A DNA stretch of 64,000 bases from Pseudidiomarina indica (GTDB lineage: Bacteria; Pseudomonadota; Gammaproteobacteria; Enterobacterales; Alteromonadaceae): contig NZ_FMXN01000002.1 in assembly GCF_900104245.1 (NCBI RefSeq), positions 124,001 to 188,000 of the forward strand, read 5' to 3'. Below, one piece after another: positions 36,212-43,521 of the stretch (within the stretch, counting starts at the first letter, position 1; each line of letters starts with the position of its first letter). The translations under genes and the position numbers were made by a program. The notes beneath the pieces are model-generated. The model saw only the letters and a program-made list of their open reading frames with translations. It made no database searches and had not been told where the DNA came from.

Positions 36212-37121
36212 AGAGAATTTTTCGCAATTAGTGAACAGGGCGATGCAGCAACAAGATGTATCTCATATGCGCCCGGTAATCGAGAAAGAGCTGTTGCACT
36301 ACGATATTTTGTTTGCTTTAGAAAGTAATCGTTTATTAGAGAACCTTACTTTCCAGGGCGGCACTTCGTTACGCCTATGTTATGGAGGGAACCGTTTTAG
36401 CGAGGATTTAGACTTCGTTGGTGGGCGGGACTTCAACTCGGCCATGTTAACAGACATGAAATCATGTATAGAAAAATACATTGGCAATAGATATGGTCTT
36501 GAAGTAACCGTAAAAGAGCCAAAAGATCTTAAAAAAGAAGCCAAATACGCAGACTTGAACATCGATAAATGGCAGATCGCTGTCGTTACTGCTCCTGATA
36601 GAAAAGACTTACCAAAACAAAAAATCAAAGTGGAAGTAGCAAATATTGCAGCTTATACGAGAGAGCCCCTGCCTCTACAAGTGAACTATGACTTTTTACC
36701 TGATGGCTACGGTGACATGCTAATTCTGACTGAAAGTTTGGATGAAATCATGGCTGACAAAATAATTTCTTTACCGGCCACAACCAAATACGTCCGCCAC
36801 CGAGATCTATGGGATTTAGTATGGCTTCACCAGCAAGGGGCAACCCTCAATATTGATTTGGTGAAAAATAAGGTTTCGGACTATCGCCTTCAGAACTTCG
36901 AAGTCATGATAGAACAACTGCTCCAGAAGCTCCCAGAAATGGTAGCGAGCGATGCATTCAGTGCGGAAATGAAACGATTTTTACCAACTGACGTGTTTGA
37001 CCGAACCCTCGGCCAAAACAAGTTCAAAAGTTACTTGAACACTACTCTGCTTACTCTGTTCAAGACAACTCGTGACACATTACAAGGAAGGCTCTCACCC
37101 GCCCCCGAGTTTAAAATGTAA
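36198..37121 (+). CDS. abiEii: AbiEii/AbiGii-family nucleotidyltransferase toxin
   Basis: The 307-residue protein carries the family's nucleotidyltransferase motif: 'FQGGTSLRLCYGGNRFSEDLDF' spans residues 52-73, with GG(T/S) and the metal-binding D-x-D-like pair in SEDLDF. Further on are 'KVEVANI' (third acidic strand) and 'ESLDEIMADKIISLPATTKYVRHRDLWDLVWL', which matches the conserved 'l.EilAeKl.Al..R...RD..Dl..l' helix. Toxins of this family modify nucleotides or tRNA to stop growth and cause abortive phage infection. Length is normal, all motifs look intact, and it is preceded by a matched antitoxin gene, so the system appears functional. Confidence 0.9.
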   Translation: MTNSKENFSQLVNRAMQQQDVSHMRPVIEKELLHYDILFALESNRLLENLTFQGGTSLRLCYGGNRFSEDLDFVGGRDFNSAMLTDMKSCIEKYIGNRYGLEVTVKEPKDLKKEAKYADLNIDKWQIAVVTAPDRKDLPKQKIKVEVANIAAYTREPLPLQVNYDFLPDGYGDMLILTESLDEIMADKIISLPATTKYVRHRDLWDLVWLHQQGATLNIDLVKNKVSDYRLQNFEVMIEQLLQKLPEMVASDAFSAEMKRFLPTDVFDRTLGQNKFKSYLNTTLLTLFKTTRDTLQGRLSPAPEFKM

Positions 37122-37125
37122 TATG

Positions 37126-37191
37126 ATGTACCAGCAAAGTTTGTGAACACATCCTTTTTAAGTCTATGTATTCTAATGGAAATCTCATCGA
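37126..37191 (-). pseudogene. Degenerate fragment of a second hipB
   Basis: On the minus strand this segment encodes 'LKKDVFTNFAGTS', which aligns with 'LKQDVFANLVGVS' in the helix-turn-helix of the intact hipB at 37227. About three quarters of 48 bases match without gaps between about 37132-37180 and 37368-37416. Nothing before or after forms an intact gene. It is the leftover of another hipB copy, lying between abiEii and the live hip operon. Confidence 0.7.
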
Positions 37192-37226
37192 GAACATGGC
37201 CCTATTTTGGGGTAGACGTCAGGAAA

Positions 37227-37682
37227 TTACGTTAGTAGTGATTGTAAAGTACCTGCAGAAGATGGCAGCAACCCAACTTTTAAGCCAAATGGTTTGAATA
37301 CCTTATTAAGAACTTCAGTATTGTAGCTGCCCCGATCGTTCTCTATATCTGAGATTGTTTTTCTTGAGACGCCAACAAGGTTTGCGAACACATCCTGTTT
37401 AAGCCCAAGTATTTTAATGCGAAAATGCTTCAGTGCTTGACCTTGTGTGAGTTGGCCAAGCAAGAGTTGCTTGATGATTTTGTTCGCCTCAGTTCTACGC
37501 TCCGTTTCGCTCACCACTTTGGTGTTTTTTGAAACTTTCGCTTTCGTTGGAGTAATGAGCTGTGTTTGTTCTGCGGACGAACATGCTGCATTGCTATCAG
37601 TCTTCGGCGGCTGCTTATTTCGATTTGCTCTTAAACGAGCGATCACATCTTGTACTGACTCGTTCGTATCTGCCTTACTCAT
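37227..37682 (-). CDS. hipB: HipB-like antitoxin, XRE family, with N-terminal extension
   Basis: The protein of 151 residues has its Cro/C1 helix-turn-helix near the C-terminus: 'LGLKQDVFANLVGVSRKTISDIENDRGSYNTEVLNKVFKPFGLKVGLLP'. This is the usual HipB core, but it is preceded by about 90 polar, lysine-rich residues unlike the compact E. coli HipB (88 residues). The start is ATG 37682, which overlaps the stop of the toxin gene as ATGA. The order is toxin then antitoxin, the reverse of E. coli hipBA. It is expected to bind the two TGAGTA-N6-TACTCA sites upstream of hipA. Confidence 0.85.
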   Translation of the reverse strand: MSKADTNESVQDVIARLRANRNKQPPKTDSNAACSSAEQTQLITPTKAKVSKNTKVVSETERRTEANKIIKQLLLGQLTQGQALKHFRIKILGLKQDVFANLVGVSRKTISDIENDRGSYNTEVLNKVFKPFGLKVGLLPSSAGTLQSLLT

Positions 37683-39040
37683 AACAGCCCCCAACTTTCT
37701 AGCTTATTCGGTATAAAATCAAATCCAATAACTGGCATCTCCAAAATCTGTTCCGGTACCCCTCGTGCGGCTAATCTCTGCTTAAGATCGATACATTGCT
37801 GTGCAACATTTTTAAGCTCTTGTAATAACTCTTCTTTGGGTACGAGATCAGATAAGGCTTCAGCAATCTTGACGAAATCGCATTCTCCCCCAATCTCTAA
37901 TGGGGCTTTCCACTTTGTTGTTCTTGGGATTCCCTCTGGGTCAGCTTTCATTGGTGCAAAATCGTATACGGGAGCCAACTTGATAACCCCATTTCCTTTT
38001 AAAAATGACGTATTTCTACCGTGGTTATCGCTATTACCAAATAAAATGTTAAGAAGATCTCTCTTCACCCATTCAATAACGAATGCCTTGACATCAAATA
38101 CATATCCTTGGCATTTAACCGTATTGCTTTCACTAATTTTTTTGATGAGAGCGCGAATTGTTTCTTCGTGGTCAAGAGTGGCACCTGGCCCCTTATTCAA
38201 AATGGAATACACTGATTCCATGCCAAGTCTCTCAATTTTTTTGTCAACAATTTGAACATCAAATCGAGGAAGCCATAAAGATGGGTAATGAGTTCCCTCT
38301 TCTAAGCGCATGCCTTCGGTAGGTATCGTTTCAACACCCATTGCAGTGAGTTCGTGGTAAAAATAAAACTCAGCTCTTAGGATATTGCAGTCAACAATGC
38401 TTTTTGAGCCTCTCGGATACTTCACTAAATAATGTAAATCATGATTGCTACTGTCGTCTTGGTATGCATCAATCCAAATTTTTTCATGCCCTGTGCAATG
38501 ATCGAAGCCACAACGTAGGAGCAGCTTTGGCGCTTCGCCCCCAGCTCCAGTTGCCCCACCTGCGATCGACCCTCGTTCTTGTGCATAATCAAGAAAATCA
38601 CCTGCTCGATTCTTAACATCATCCATTGAAAAATAGAGATTATCTGCCTTTTCAGAACGTGCTGGCAGAGAATCTTTTATGCGCAAGTTGCCGATGGGAG
38701 CAACCGTACCGTACTTAAGCAAAATATAGTTCTGTTTATCTACGCTAAGGTCTTCAATATCTAGGTGTGTCACCCAAAACCGTCGACTAGCACCGGTAGG
38801 TATAATATCGTCTAAAAACTTCAACCACCCAGGTTTACCCATCTCATCAAAAAAGAGTGCGACAGGATGGTTGAGGGATACAGCATGGAAATCATCTTTT
38901 TCAAGATGATCTATCGCATAGTCCCTGAGGTAGTTAAGCTCAGTCACGGCGAAGTTATTCTGATTGCTTTGAGGGAACGACAGGGTCGCAATATCTACCC
39001 ATTCACCTTTGATAAAAGCCTGTACAGTTAACGTTTCCAT
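37679..39040 (-). CDS. hipA: HipA-like serine/threonine kinase toxin
   Basis: The 453-residue protein has the HipA kinase layout: a glycine-rich loop 'GSIAGGATGAGGEAPKLLLR' with lysine near residue 172, catalytic 'DLLNILFGNSDNHGRNTSF' near 335-350 and the metal-binding 'LAPVYDFAPM' near 360. HipA kinases phosphorylate aminoacyl-tRNA synthetases (GltX in E. coli) and cause growth arrest and persistence. It is longer and more divergent at the N-terminus than E. coli HipA (440 residues). The start is ATG 39040, with GGGGG upstream; a TTG four codons earlier is the alternative. The gene is first in its operon and ends in an ATGA overlap with hipB. Confidence 0.9.
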   Translation of the reverse strand: METLTVQAFIKGEWVDIATLSFPQSNQNNFAVTELNYLRDYAIDHLEKDDFHAVSLNHPVALFFDEMGKPGWLKFLDDIIPTGASRRFWVTHLDIEDLSVDKQNYILLKYGTVAPIGNLRIKDSLPARSEKADNLYFSMDDVKNRAGDFLDYAQERGSIAGGATGAGGEAPKLLLRCGFDHCTGHEKIWIDAYQDDSSNHDLHYLVKYPRGSKSIVDCNILRAEFYFYHELTAMGVETIPTEGMRLEEGTHYPSLWLPRFDVQIVDKKIERLGMESVYSILNKGPGATLDHEETIRALIKKISESNTVKCQGYVFDVKAFVIEWVKRDLLNILFGNSDNHGRNTSFLKGNGVIKLAPVYDFAPMKADPEGIPRTTKWKAPLEIGGECDFVKIAEALSDLVPKEELLQELKNVAQQCIDLKQRLAARGVPEQILEMPVIGFDFIPNKLESWGLL

Positions 39041-39062
39041 CAATACCCCCAAAACCCAACAA

Positions 39063-39080
39063 TGAGTAACATTGTACTCA
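39063..39080. promoter_or_regulatory. hip operator 1, overlapping the -10 box
   Basis: The palindrome TGAGTA-ACATTG-TACTCA contains the -10 hexamer (TACAAT on the minus strand, 39071-39076) of the predicted hipA promoter. It has the same arms and spacing as the site at 39104-39121. Confidence 0.75.
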
Positions 39081-39099
39081 TAAAGTCATTTATATTCAA
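39071..39099 (-). promoter_or_regulatory. Predicted sigma70 promoter of hipA-hipB
   Basis: On the minus strand TTGAAT (39094-39099) and TACAAT (39071-39076) are separated by exactly 17 bases. Operator 1 covers the -10 box and operator 2 lies just upstream of the -35 box. Confidence 0.65.
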
Positions 39100-39103
39100 G
39101 TTT

Positions 39104-39121
39104 TGAGTAATTTGTTACTCA
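39104..39121. promoter_or_regulatory. hip operator 2, upstream of the -35 box
   Basis: TGAGTA-ATTTGT-TACTCA matches operator 1 in both arms and in spacer length. The centres are 41 bp apart, about four helical turns, so both would face the same side of the DNA and allow cooperative HipB or HipA-HipB binding and looping. Confidence 0.75.
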
Positions 39122-39173
39122 ATTAATGTGTTTTCAGCATTTGTAAAAACAGTTCTCTTGCCTATTCCCCAAC

Positions 39174-39203
39174 AAAAAAGCCGCTCAAAATGAGCGGCTT
39201 TTT
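39174..39203 (-). terminator. Intrinsic terminator of ssrA
   Basis: The stem pairs AGCCGCTCA with TGAGCGGCT (loop AAA), and on the minus strand is followed by a run of six Ts. It lies seven bases past the CCA end of the tmRNA. A-runs on the other side make it symmetrical. Confidence 0.88.
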
Positions 39204-39210
39204 ATAAATG

Positions 39211-39569
39211 TGGTGGAGCTGGCGGGAGTTGAACCCGCGTCCGCAATACCTACATCCTCGGTCCTACATGCGTAGTCAGTCTTTTAGTTAATCACCCAGT
39301 CGCCGACAGACAGGCTACTTAAGTGACGAGCCCGATTGGATTTAACGCTTTGGCTCCGGGCGAAGCCTCCACGCGAGTCTGCTTTAGGGTGAACCGACGG
39401 ATCCTAGTCTCACAGACCAAGCGCTAGGGGTCGGGCATAGCGGGTTATTAAGCCGCTAAAGCGTAGTTGTCTTCGTTTGCAACTATTGTGTTGAGGCTTT
39501 TTACGAGGCCTGCCTCACCTCGGCATGCACCTTGGGTTTCGTGTATTCCGTCGAATCCAAATCAGCCCC
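39211..39569 (-). ncRNA. ssrA: Transfer-messenger RNA (tmRNA)
   Basis: The minus strand begins GGGGCTGATTTGGATTCGACG, the conserved 5' tmRNA end, and finishes with GTTGAACCCGCGTCC...CCACCA-type T-arm and acceptor sequences (3' CCA encoded at 39211-39213). The 359-base length is normal. The internal reading frame at 39448-39480 encodes the tag ANEDNYALAA followed by TAA, similar to E. coli ANDENYALAA. tmRNA rescues stalled ribosomes and tags the products for ClpXP. The 3' end of ssrA is a common integration site for mobile islands, and the toxin-antitoxin-rich segment starts directly beyond it. Confidence 0.97.
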
Positions 39570-39642
39570 AAAGCTTATTACTGTGTATCAGTCTATCACT
39601 GATATAAGGGCGTTGTCAGCTATTTCAATGGTCAGCAATGGA

Positions 39643-40812
39643 TTATTTCGGTGGGCTGAGCACCACCACCGCTCGTTGTTTTCGTTTGCCGTAGCCAAAT
39701 GCGCGGCGAAACGTGGCCAAGGGAATGGGCAAGTATTGGCGGCCGGCCGGGGATTGCCACGGCAAGGTGTCCTGATCCGGGTCGTTGATATAAATATAAT
39801 GCTCATCGGCGGCACAAATCAGCACCCAGTGCGGCGCTTTGCTTTCGTCAAACACGTAGGTGCTGATTAACGCCAGCACCAATTTGCCGTGTTGCAAGTC
39901 ATGGTGCAACTGCGCCAGCGAATAATCGCCCACATGAATCGGTACCTTGGCCCGTTCTAAGGCGGCAATATCGGCGTGCTGAATGCGCTCCATAATGGCC
40001 TTTTTCTCCGCGCTTCGCACCGAATCCATCAACAGCGGCCCTGCTTCACTCACGTACACTTCAGCGCCGAGGCCGCGTTTGTGTGCGGCGCGCGCTAACC
40101 CGTGCGGGCCACAACCCCCATGCCCGGAGGTCATAAAGATGGTGGTGGCCTCCCGCCAAATTTCCAATTCTTCGTGCTGTGGGTCGGTGCTGGGAATATC
40201 AAAATGGGCCATGGCCATCAATAAACTAGCGGGCCCGCAGGTAAAGTCCGTGGTTTGGGTTAAATAAGGCACCATTTTCGGGGCTGCCAGCGCATTTTCG
40301 TTGGCCATATAGCGCGGAAGCAGCTTTTGCAGCACCAAAGCATCACTTTCATCGTCGTAATATTCGGGGCGAATTTCTAGATCCACATAGCCCGCTTGGT
40401 GGTAAAACTGAATGCCGGCATGGTTATCGGTTTTCACTTCTAACCGCATCATCAAACAATGACGGGCGTTGGCGTTCGCTTCGGCGTGCTGCAACAGCAA
40501 ATTGCCAATGCCCTGCCCCCGATAATCGGGGTGCACCGCGTGGGAATACAACCGTGCCAGCTCGGTCGCACGGCGGTATAGCACCAAGGCGTACCCCACT
40601 ACCTGTTGCTCGTAGAGCGCCACGGTAAAGTCGCCAATGCCTTGCTCAATGAAGCGCTGAAAGCTGCGGCGGCTGATAAGGTTGGTGACAAAACTGCGCT
40701 GCTCAATTTGCAGCAGGGCCTCAAGATGAGAACGGGTGGCTGGAACCAGCTGGATGGACGCGGGTTGATGCTGAGTTTGGTGTTGCATACGTTGCCTTAT
40801 GAACGGGGTCAC
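39643..40812 (-). CDS. GNAT acetyltransferase fused to a C39-like peptidase domain
   Basis: The 389-residue protein combines an N-terminal GNAT/RimI-like domain (acetyl-CoA loop 'DYRGQGIGNLLLQHAEANA' near residue 97, 'GIQFYHQAGYVDLEI' near 130) with a C-terminal papain-like C39 domain. The latter has 'YLTQTTDFTCGPASLLMAMAHF' with the catalytic cysteine near 190, 'HGGCGPHGLARAAHKRG', and the histidine/aspartate in 'PHWVLICAADEHYIYINDPD' near 330-350. Related fusions exist in Vibrio and other gammaproteobacteria, but their substrate is unknown. They may both acetylate and cleave a peptide, for example in RiPP-like maturation. No peptide precursor gene is visible next to it. Confidence 0.82.
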   Translation of the reverse strand: MTPFIRQRMQHQTQHQPASIQLVPATRSHLEALLQIEQRSFVTNLISRRSFQRFIEQGIGDFTVALYEQQVVGYALVLYRRATELARLYSHAVHPDYRGQGIGNLLLQHAEANANARHCLMMRLEVKTDNHAGIQFYHQAGYVDLEIRPEYYDDESDALVLQKLLPRYMANENALAAPKMVPYLTQTTDFTCGPASLLMAMAHFDIPSTDPQHEELEIWREATTIFMTSGHGGCGPHGLARAAHKRGLGAEVYVSEAGPLLMDSVRSAEKKAIMERIQHADIAALERAKVPIHVGDYSLAQLHHDLQHGKLVLALISTYVFDESKAPHWVLICAADEHYIYINDPDQDTLPWQSPAGRQYLPIPLATFRRAFGYGKRKQRAVVVLSPPK

Positions 40813-40942
40813 AAGCCCATGAAGAAGATTGATTATACGTCAAAAACGGCTATCGCGCAGCGCCTTGAATAATGATAAACTTACGCCCAAAAATTTTGCC
40901 GGGATATTTGCCGGAATATTTGCCTAAGTTGAGGAACCTGCC

Positions 40943-41989
40943 GTGAGCACTGAAAAACCATCTTTAAGTTATAAAGACGCTGGCGTTGATATCGACGCGG
41001 GCAATGCCCTGGTTGAGCGCATTAAAGGCGTCACTAAACGAACCCGTCGGCCAGAAGTGCTGGGCGGCATTGGTGGTTTTGGAGCGCTGTGTGAGCTGCC
41101 AACCAAATATCGGCAGCCGGTCTTGGTTTCAGGCACCGACGGCGTGGGCACCAAACTGCGCTTGGCCATTGATTTAGGCAAACACGACACCGTCGGCATC
41201 GACTTGGTTGCCATGTGCGTGAATGACCTCATTGTGCAAGGGGCCGAGCCGCTGTTTTTCCTCGACTATTACGCCACTGGCAAGCTGGACGTCGATGTCG
41301 CGGCCGATGTGGTTACCGGTATTGGCGAAGGCTGTGTGCAAGCAGGTTGCGCGCTCATTGGCGGTGAAACCGCAGAAATGCCGGGCATGTACGCCCAAGG
41401 CGATTACGACATTGCGGGCTTCTGCGTTGGCGTGGTGGAAAAAGACCAAATTATTGATGGCCAAAAAGTCGCGCCAGGCGATGCCTTAGTCGCGCTAGGT
41501 TCAACCGGCCCGCACTCAAACGGCTACTCGTTGGTGCGTAAAATTTTAGAAGTGAGCGAAACCGACGCGGCTACCACCCTGTTAGATGGCAAGCCGTTGG
41601 CGGAACATTTATTAGCACCGACCAAAATTTATGTGAAATCCGTGCTCAAGTTGCTTGAGCAAATTGAAGTGCACGCCATTTCTCACATTACCGGTGGCGG
41701 CTTCTGGGAAAATATTCCACGGGTGTTACCTGAGCACGCCAAAGCAGTCATTGACGGCAGTAGCTGGCAGTGGCCGGCGGTATTTAACTGGTTGCAAGAG
41801 CACGGTAACGTGGCCACCAAAGAAATGTACCGCACCTTCAACTGTGGCGTGGGCTTGATCATCGCCCTGCCCCAAGCGGTGGCCGAGCAAGCAGTGCAAT
41901 TGCTGCAAGCTGAAGGCGAGCACGCGTGGGTGATTGGCCATGTGGCAGAGCGTGCGGAGCACGAAGAAGCGGTTGAAATTCGTTCATGA
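40943..41989 (+). CDS. purM: Phosphoribosylformylglycinamidine cyclo-ligase
   Basis: The 348-residue AIR synthetase of purine biosynthesis. It starts at GTG (GAGG upstream) with '[20 protein letters not shown]', then '[19 protein letters not shown]', '[31 protein letters not shown]', '[16 protein letters not shown]' and '[16 protein letters not shown]', all close to E. coli PurM. It overlaps purN by four bases, forming the usual purMN operon. No PurR operator was identified. Confidence 0.97.
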   Translation: MSTEKPSLSYKDAGVDIDAGNALVERIKGVTKRTRRPEVLGGIGGFGALCELPTKYRQPVLVSGTDGVGTKLRLAIDLGKHDTVGIDLVAMCVNDLIVQGAEPLFFLDYYATGKLDVDVAADVVTGIGEGCVQAGCALIGGETAEMPGMYAQGDYDIAGFCVGVVEKDQIIDGQKVAPGDALVALGSTGPHSNGYSLVRKILEVSETDAATTLLDGKPLAEHLLAPTKIYVKSVLKLLEQIEVHAISHITGGGFWENIPRVLPEHAKAVIDGSSWQWPAVFNWLQEHGNVATKEMYRTFNCGVGLIIALPQAVAEQAVQLLQAEGEHAWVIGHVAERAEHEEAVEIRS

Positions 41990-42624
41990 AACGCATCGTT
42001 GTTTTAATCAGCGGCTCAGGCTCCAACATGCAAGCCATTGTGGAAGCCTGTCAGGCCGGCCGCATTGCCGGGCAAGTGGTGGGCGTTATTAGTAACAAAG
42101 CCGACGTGGCGGGGCTTGAGAAAGCCGCAGCAGCTGGGGTGCCAACGGCGGTATTAAGCCACCGCGATTACCCTACTCGTGAAGCCTATGACGCCGACTT
42201 GCAGCAGCTGATTGACTCATTTCAGCCTGATTTGGTGGTATTGGCGGGTTTTATGCGGATTTTAACCCCAGCCATCACCCGCCATTTTCATGGGCGTATG
42301 CTAAATATTCATCCGTCGTTGTTGCCGAAATACAAAGGGGTGAATACCCACCAGCGCGCGCTGGACGCGGGCGATGAGGAGCATGGGGTCAGTGTGCACT
42401 TCGTGACGGAAGAATTGGATGGCGGCCCGGTCATTTTGCAGGCCAAGGTGCCGATTTTTCCTGAAGATACTGCGGCGGATTTGCAGCAGCGGGTGCATAC
42501 CCAAGAGCATGCCATTTACCCGCTGGTGGTTCAGTGGTTCTGTACCAATCGCTTACGGTTAACCGAGCAAGGCGCTGAGTTAGACGGTGAGCTGTTAGCC
42601 GCTGAGGGCTACGCGGCCGATTAA
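41986..42624 (+). CDS. purN: Phosphoribosylglycinamide formyltransferase 1
   Basis: The 212-residue enzyme transfers a formyl group from 10-formyl-THF to GAR. Motifs are '[18 protein letters not shown]' at the N-terminus, '[15 protein letters not shown]', and the catalytic stretch '[20 protein letters not shown]' with N and H, followed by '[17 protein letters not shown]' with the aspartate. ATGA coupling links it to purM. Its 3' end overlaps the convergent DUF3108 gene by four bases. Confidence 0.97.
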   Translation: MKRIVVLISGSGSNMQAIVEACQAGRIAGQVVGVISNKADVAGLEKAAAAGVPTAVLSHRDYPTREAYDADLQQLIDSFQPDLVVLAGFMRILTPAITRHFHGRMLNIHPSLLPKYKGVNTHQRALDAGDEEHGVSVHFVTEELDGGPVILQAKVPIFPEDTAADLQQRVHTQEHAIYPLVVQWFCTNRLRLTEQGAELDGELLAAEGYAAD

Positions 42625-43322
42625 TCCAATTCGGCTAAGCGCAACGCGGCCACTTCTTTGCCGTTTTCTCGTTGCACCATTTTCACTAACACGTAATCCA
42701 ACTCCGGCGCGAACCAATAATCGGTCTCGCGCTTGGAGTTTTCTCGGATGCGCGACACTTTAATGGCGGTGACCTTGCCATACGGCAGGTCGTCGAGCAC
42801 TTCGGTGCCACGCACCTCATAAATCAACTCGTCAGGCTTTCCGTTTTCATCCACCACATAATAGTGAAAGCGTTCTTTGCCTTGGCTCACGTCATAGCGC
42901 AGCTGCTCTAAGCTGGCCGCTTCGTCCATGCGGTGCTGCTCAATGTCCACTTCGTACGGGCGCTTGCTGTCGGCATTGATCAATTGCTTGTCGGCATGCA
43001 CAAATTGACCATGAAACTTTTTATCCGAACCTGTTCCAGACCGGTGATAACGGAAGTTAAGGCTGTCAATTTGATCATCTTGGAACTGAAACTCCGACCA
43101 ATAACGGCGGCGATCGGATAAGAACATCCAACTAATTTCAGTTTCGGTATACAGCTGAAAGTTCTGCCCCGTTTGGGTGAGATGCCGCTCAGCTTCACCA
43201 TACTGGCTGCCCCCGCGCGATACTTCGTAATGCGCTTGATAAGGAGTCAGGCCAAGGGCTGCTGTACTACTCGCAAACAACAGCGCCAACACATGCAATA
43301 GAATTCCTTGCGGTAGCTTCAT
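42621..43322 (-). CDS. DUF3108 secreted protein
   Basis: The product of about 233 residues has a signal peptide (MKLPQGILLHVLALLFASSTAALG) and the DUF3108 pattern 'LTPYQAHYEVSRGGSQYGEAERHLTQTGQNFQLYTETE' and 'DLPYGKVTAIKVSRIRENSKRETDYWFAPELDYVLVKMVQRENGKEV'. It probably folds as a LolA-like or beta-sandwich periplasmic protein; the function is unknown. It is almost always next to purMN in related genera, as here. The start is ATG 43322, with AGGAAG upstream. Confidence 0.88.
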   Translation of the reverse strand: MKLPQGILLHVLALLFASSTAALGLTPYQAHYEVSRGGSQYGEAERHLTQTGQNFQLYTETEISWMFLSDRRRYWSEFQFQDDQIDSLNFRYHRSGTGSDKKFHGQFVHADKQLINADSKRPYEVDIEQHRMDEAASLEQLRYDVSQGKERFHYYVVDENGKPDELIYEVRGTEVLDDLPYGKVTAIKVSRIRENSKRETDYWFAPELDYVLVKMVQRENGKEVAALRLAELD

Positions 43323-43521
43323 TGTTCTTCCTAACAAACTGTTTTAGTTAATTTTGTATTCACTATAGCGTAAGACCGCATCCATTTGTCAAAGTTTTTA
43401 TTCCATCAATTTTCTAGCTCAGCAACTTGAAAATTCAGCAAAAAAGGTCTAATCTCAATCAAATCACAACTGGTCTGACCTCCAGCCATTTTCATCAGTG
43501 TTGAACAAGGAGTTGAACAAC

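Noticed and set aside
33300-39210. Search for a direct repeat of the ssrA 3' end that would mark an attachment site
   Set aside because: I could not find a second copy by eye and there is no integrase gene in the window, so no att site is annotated.
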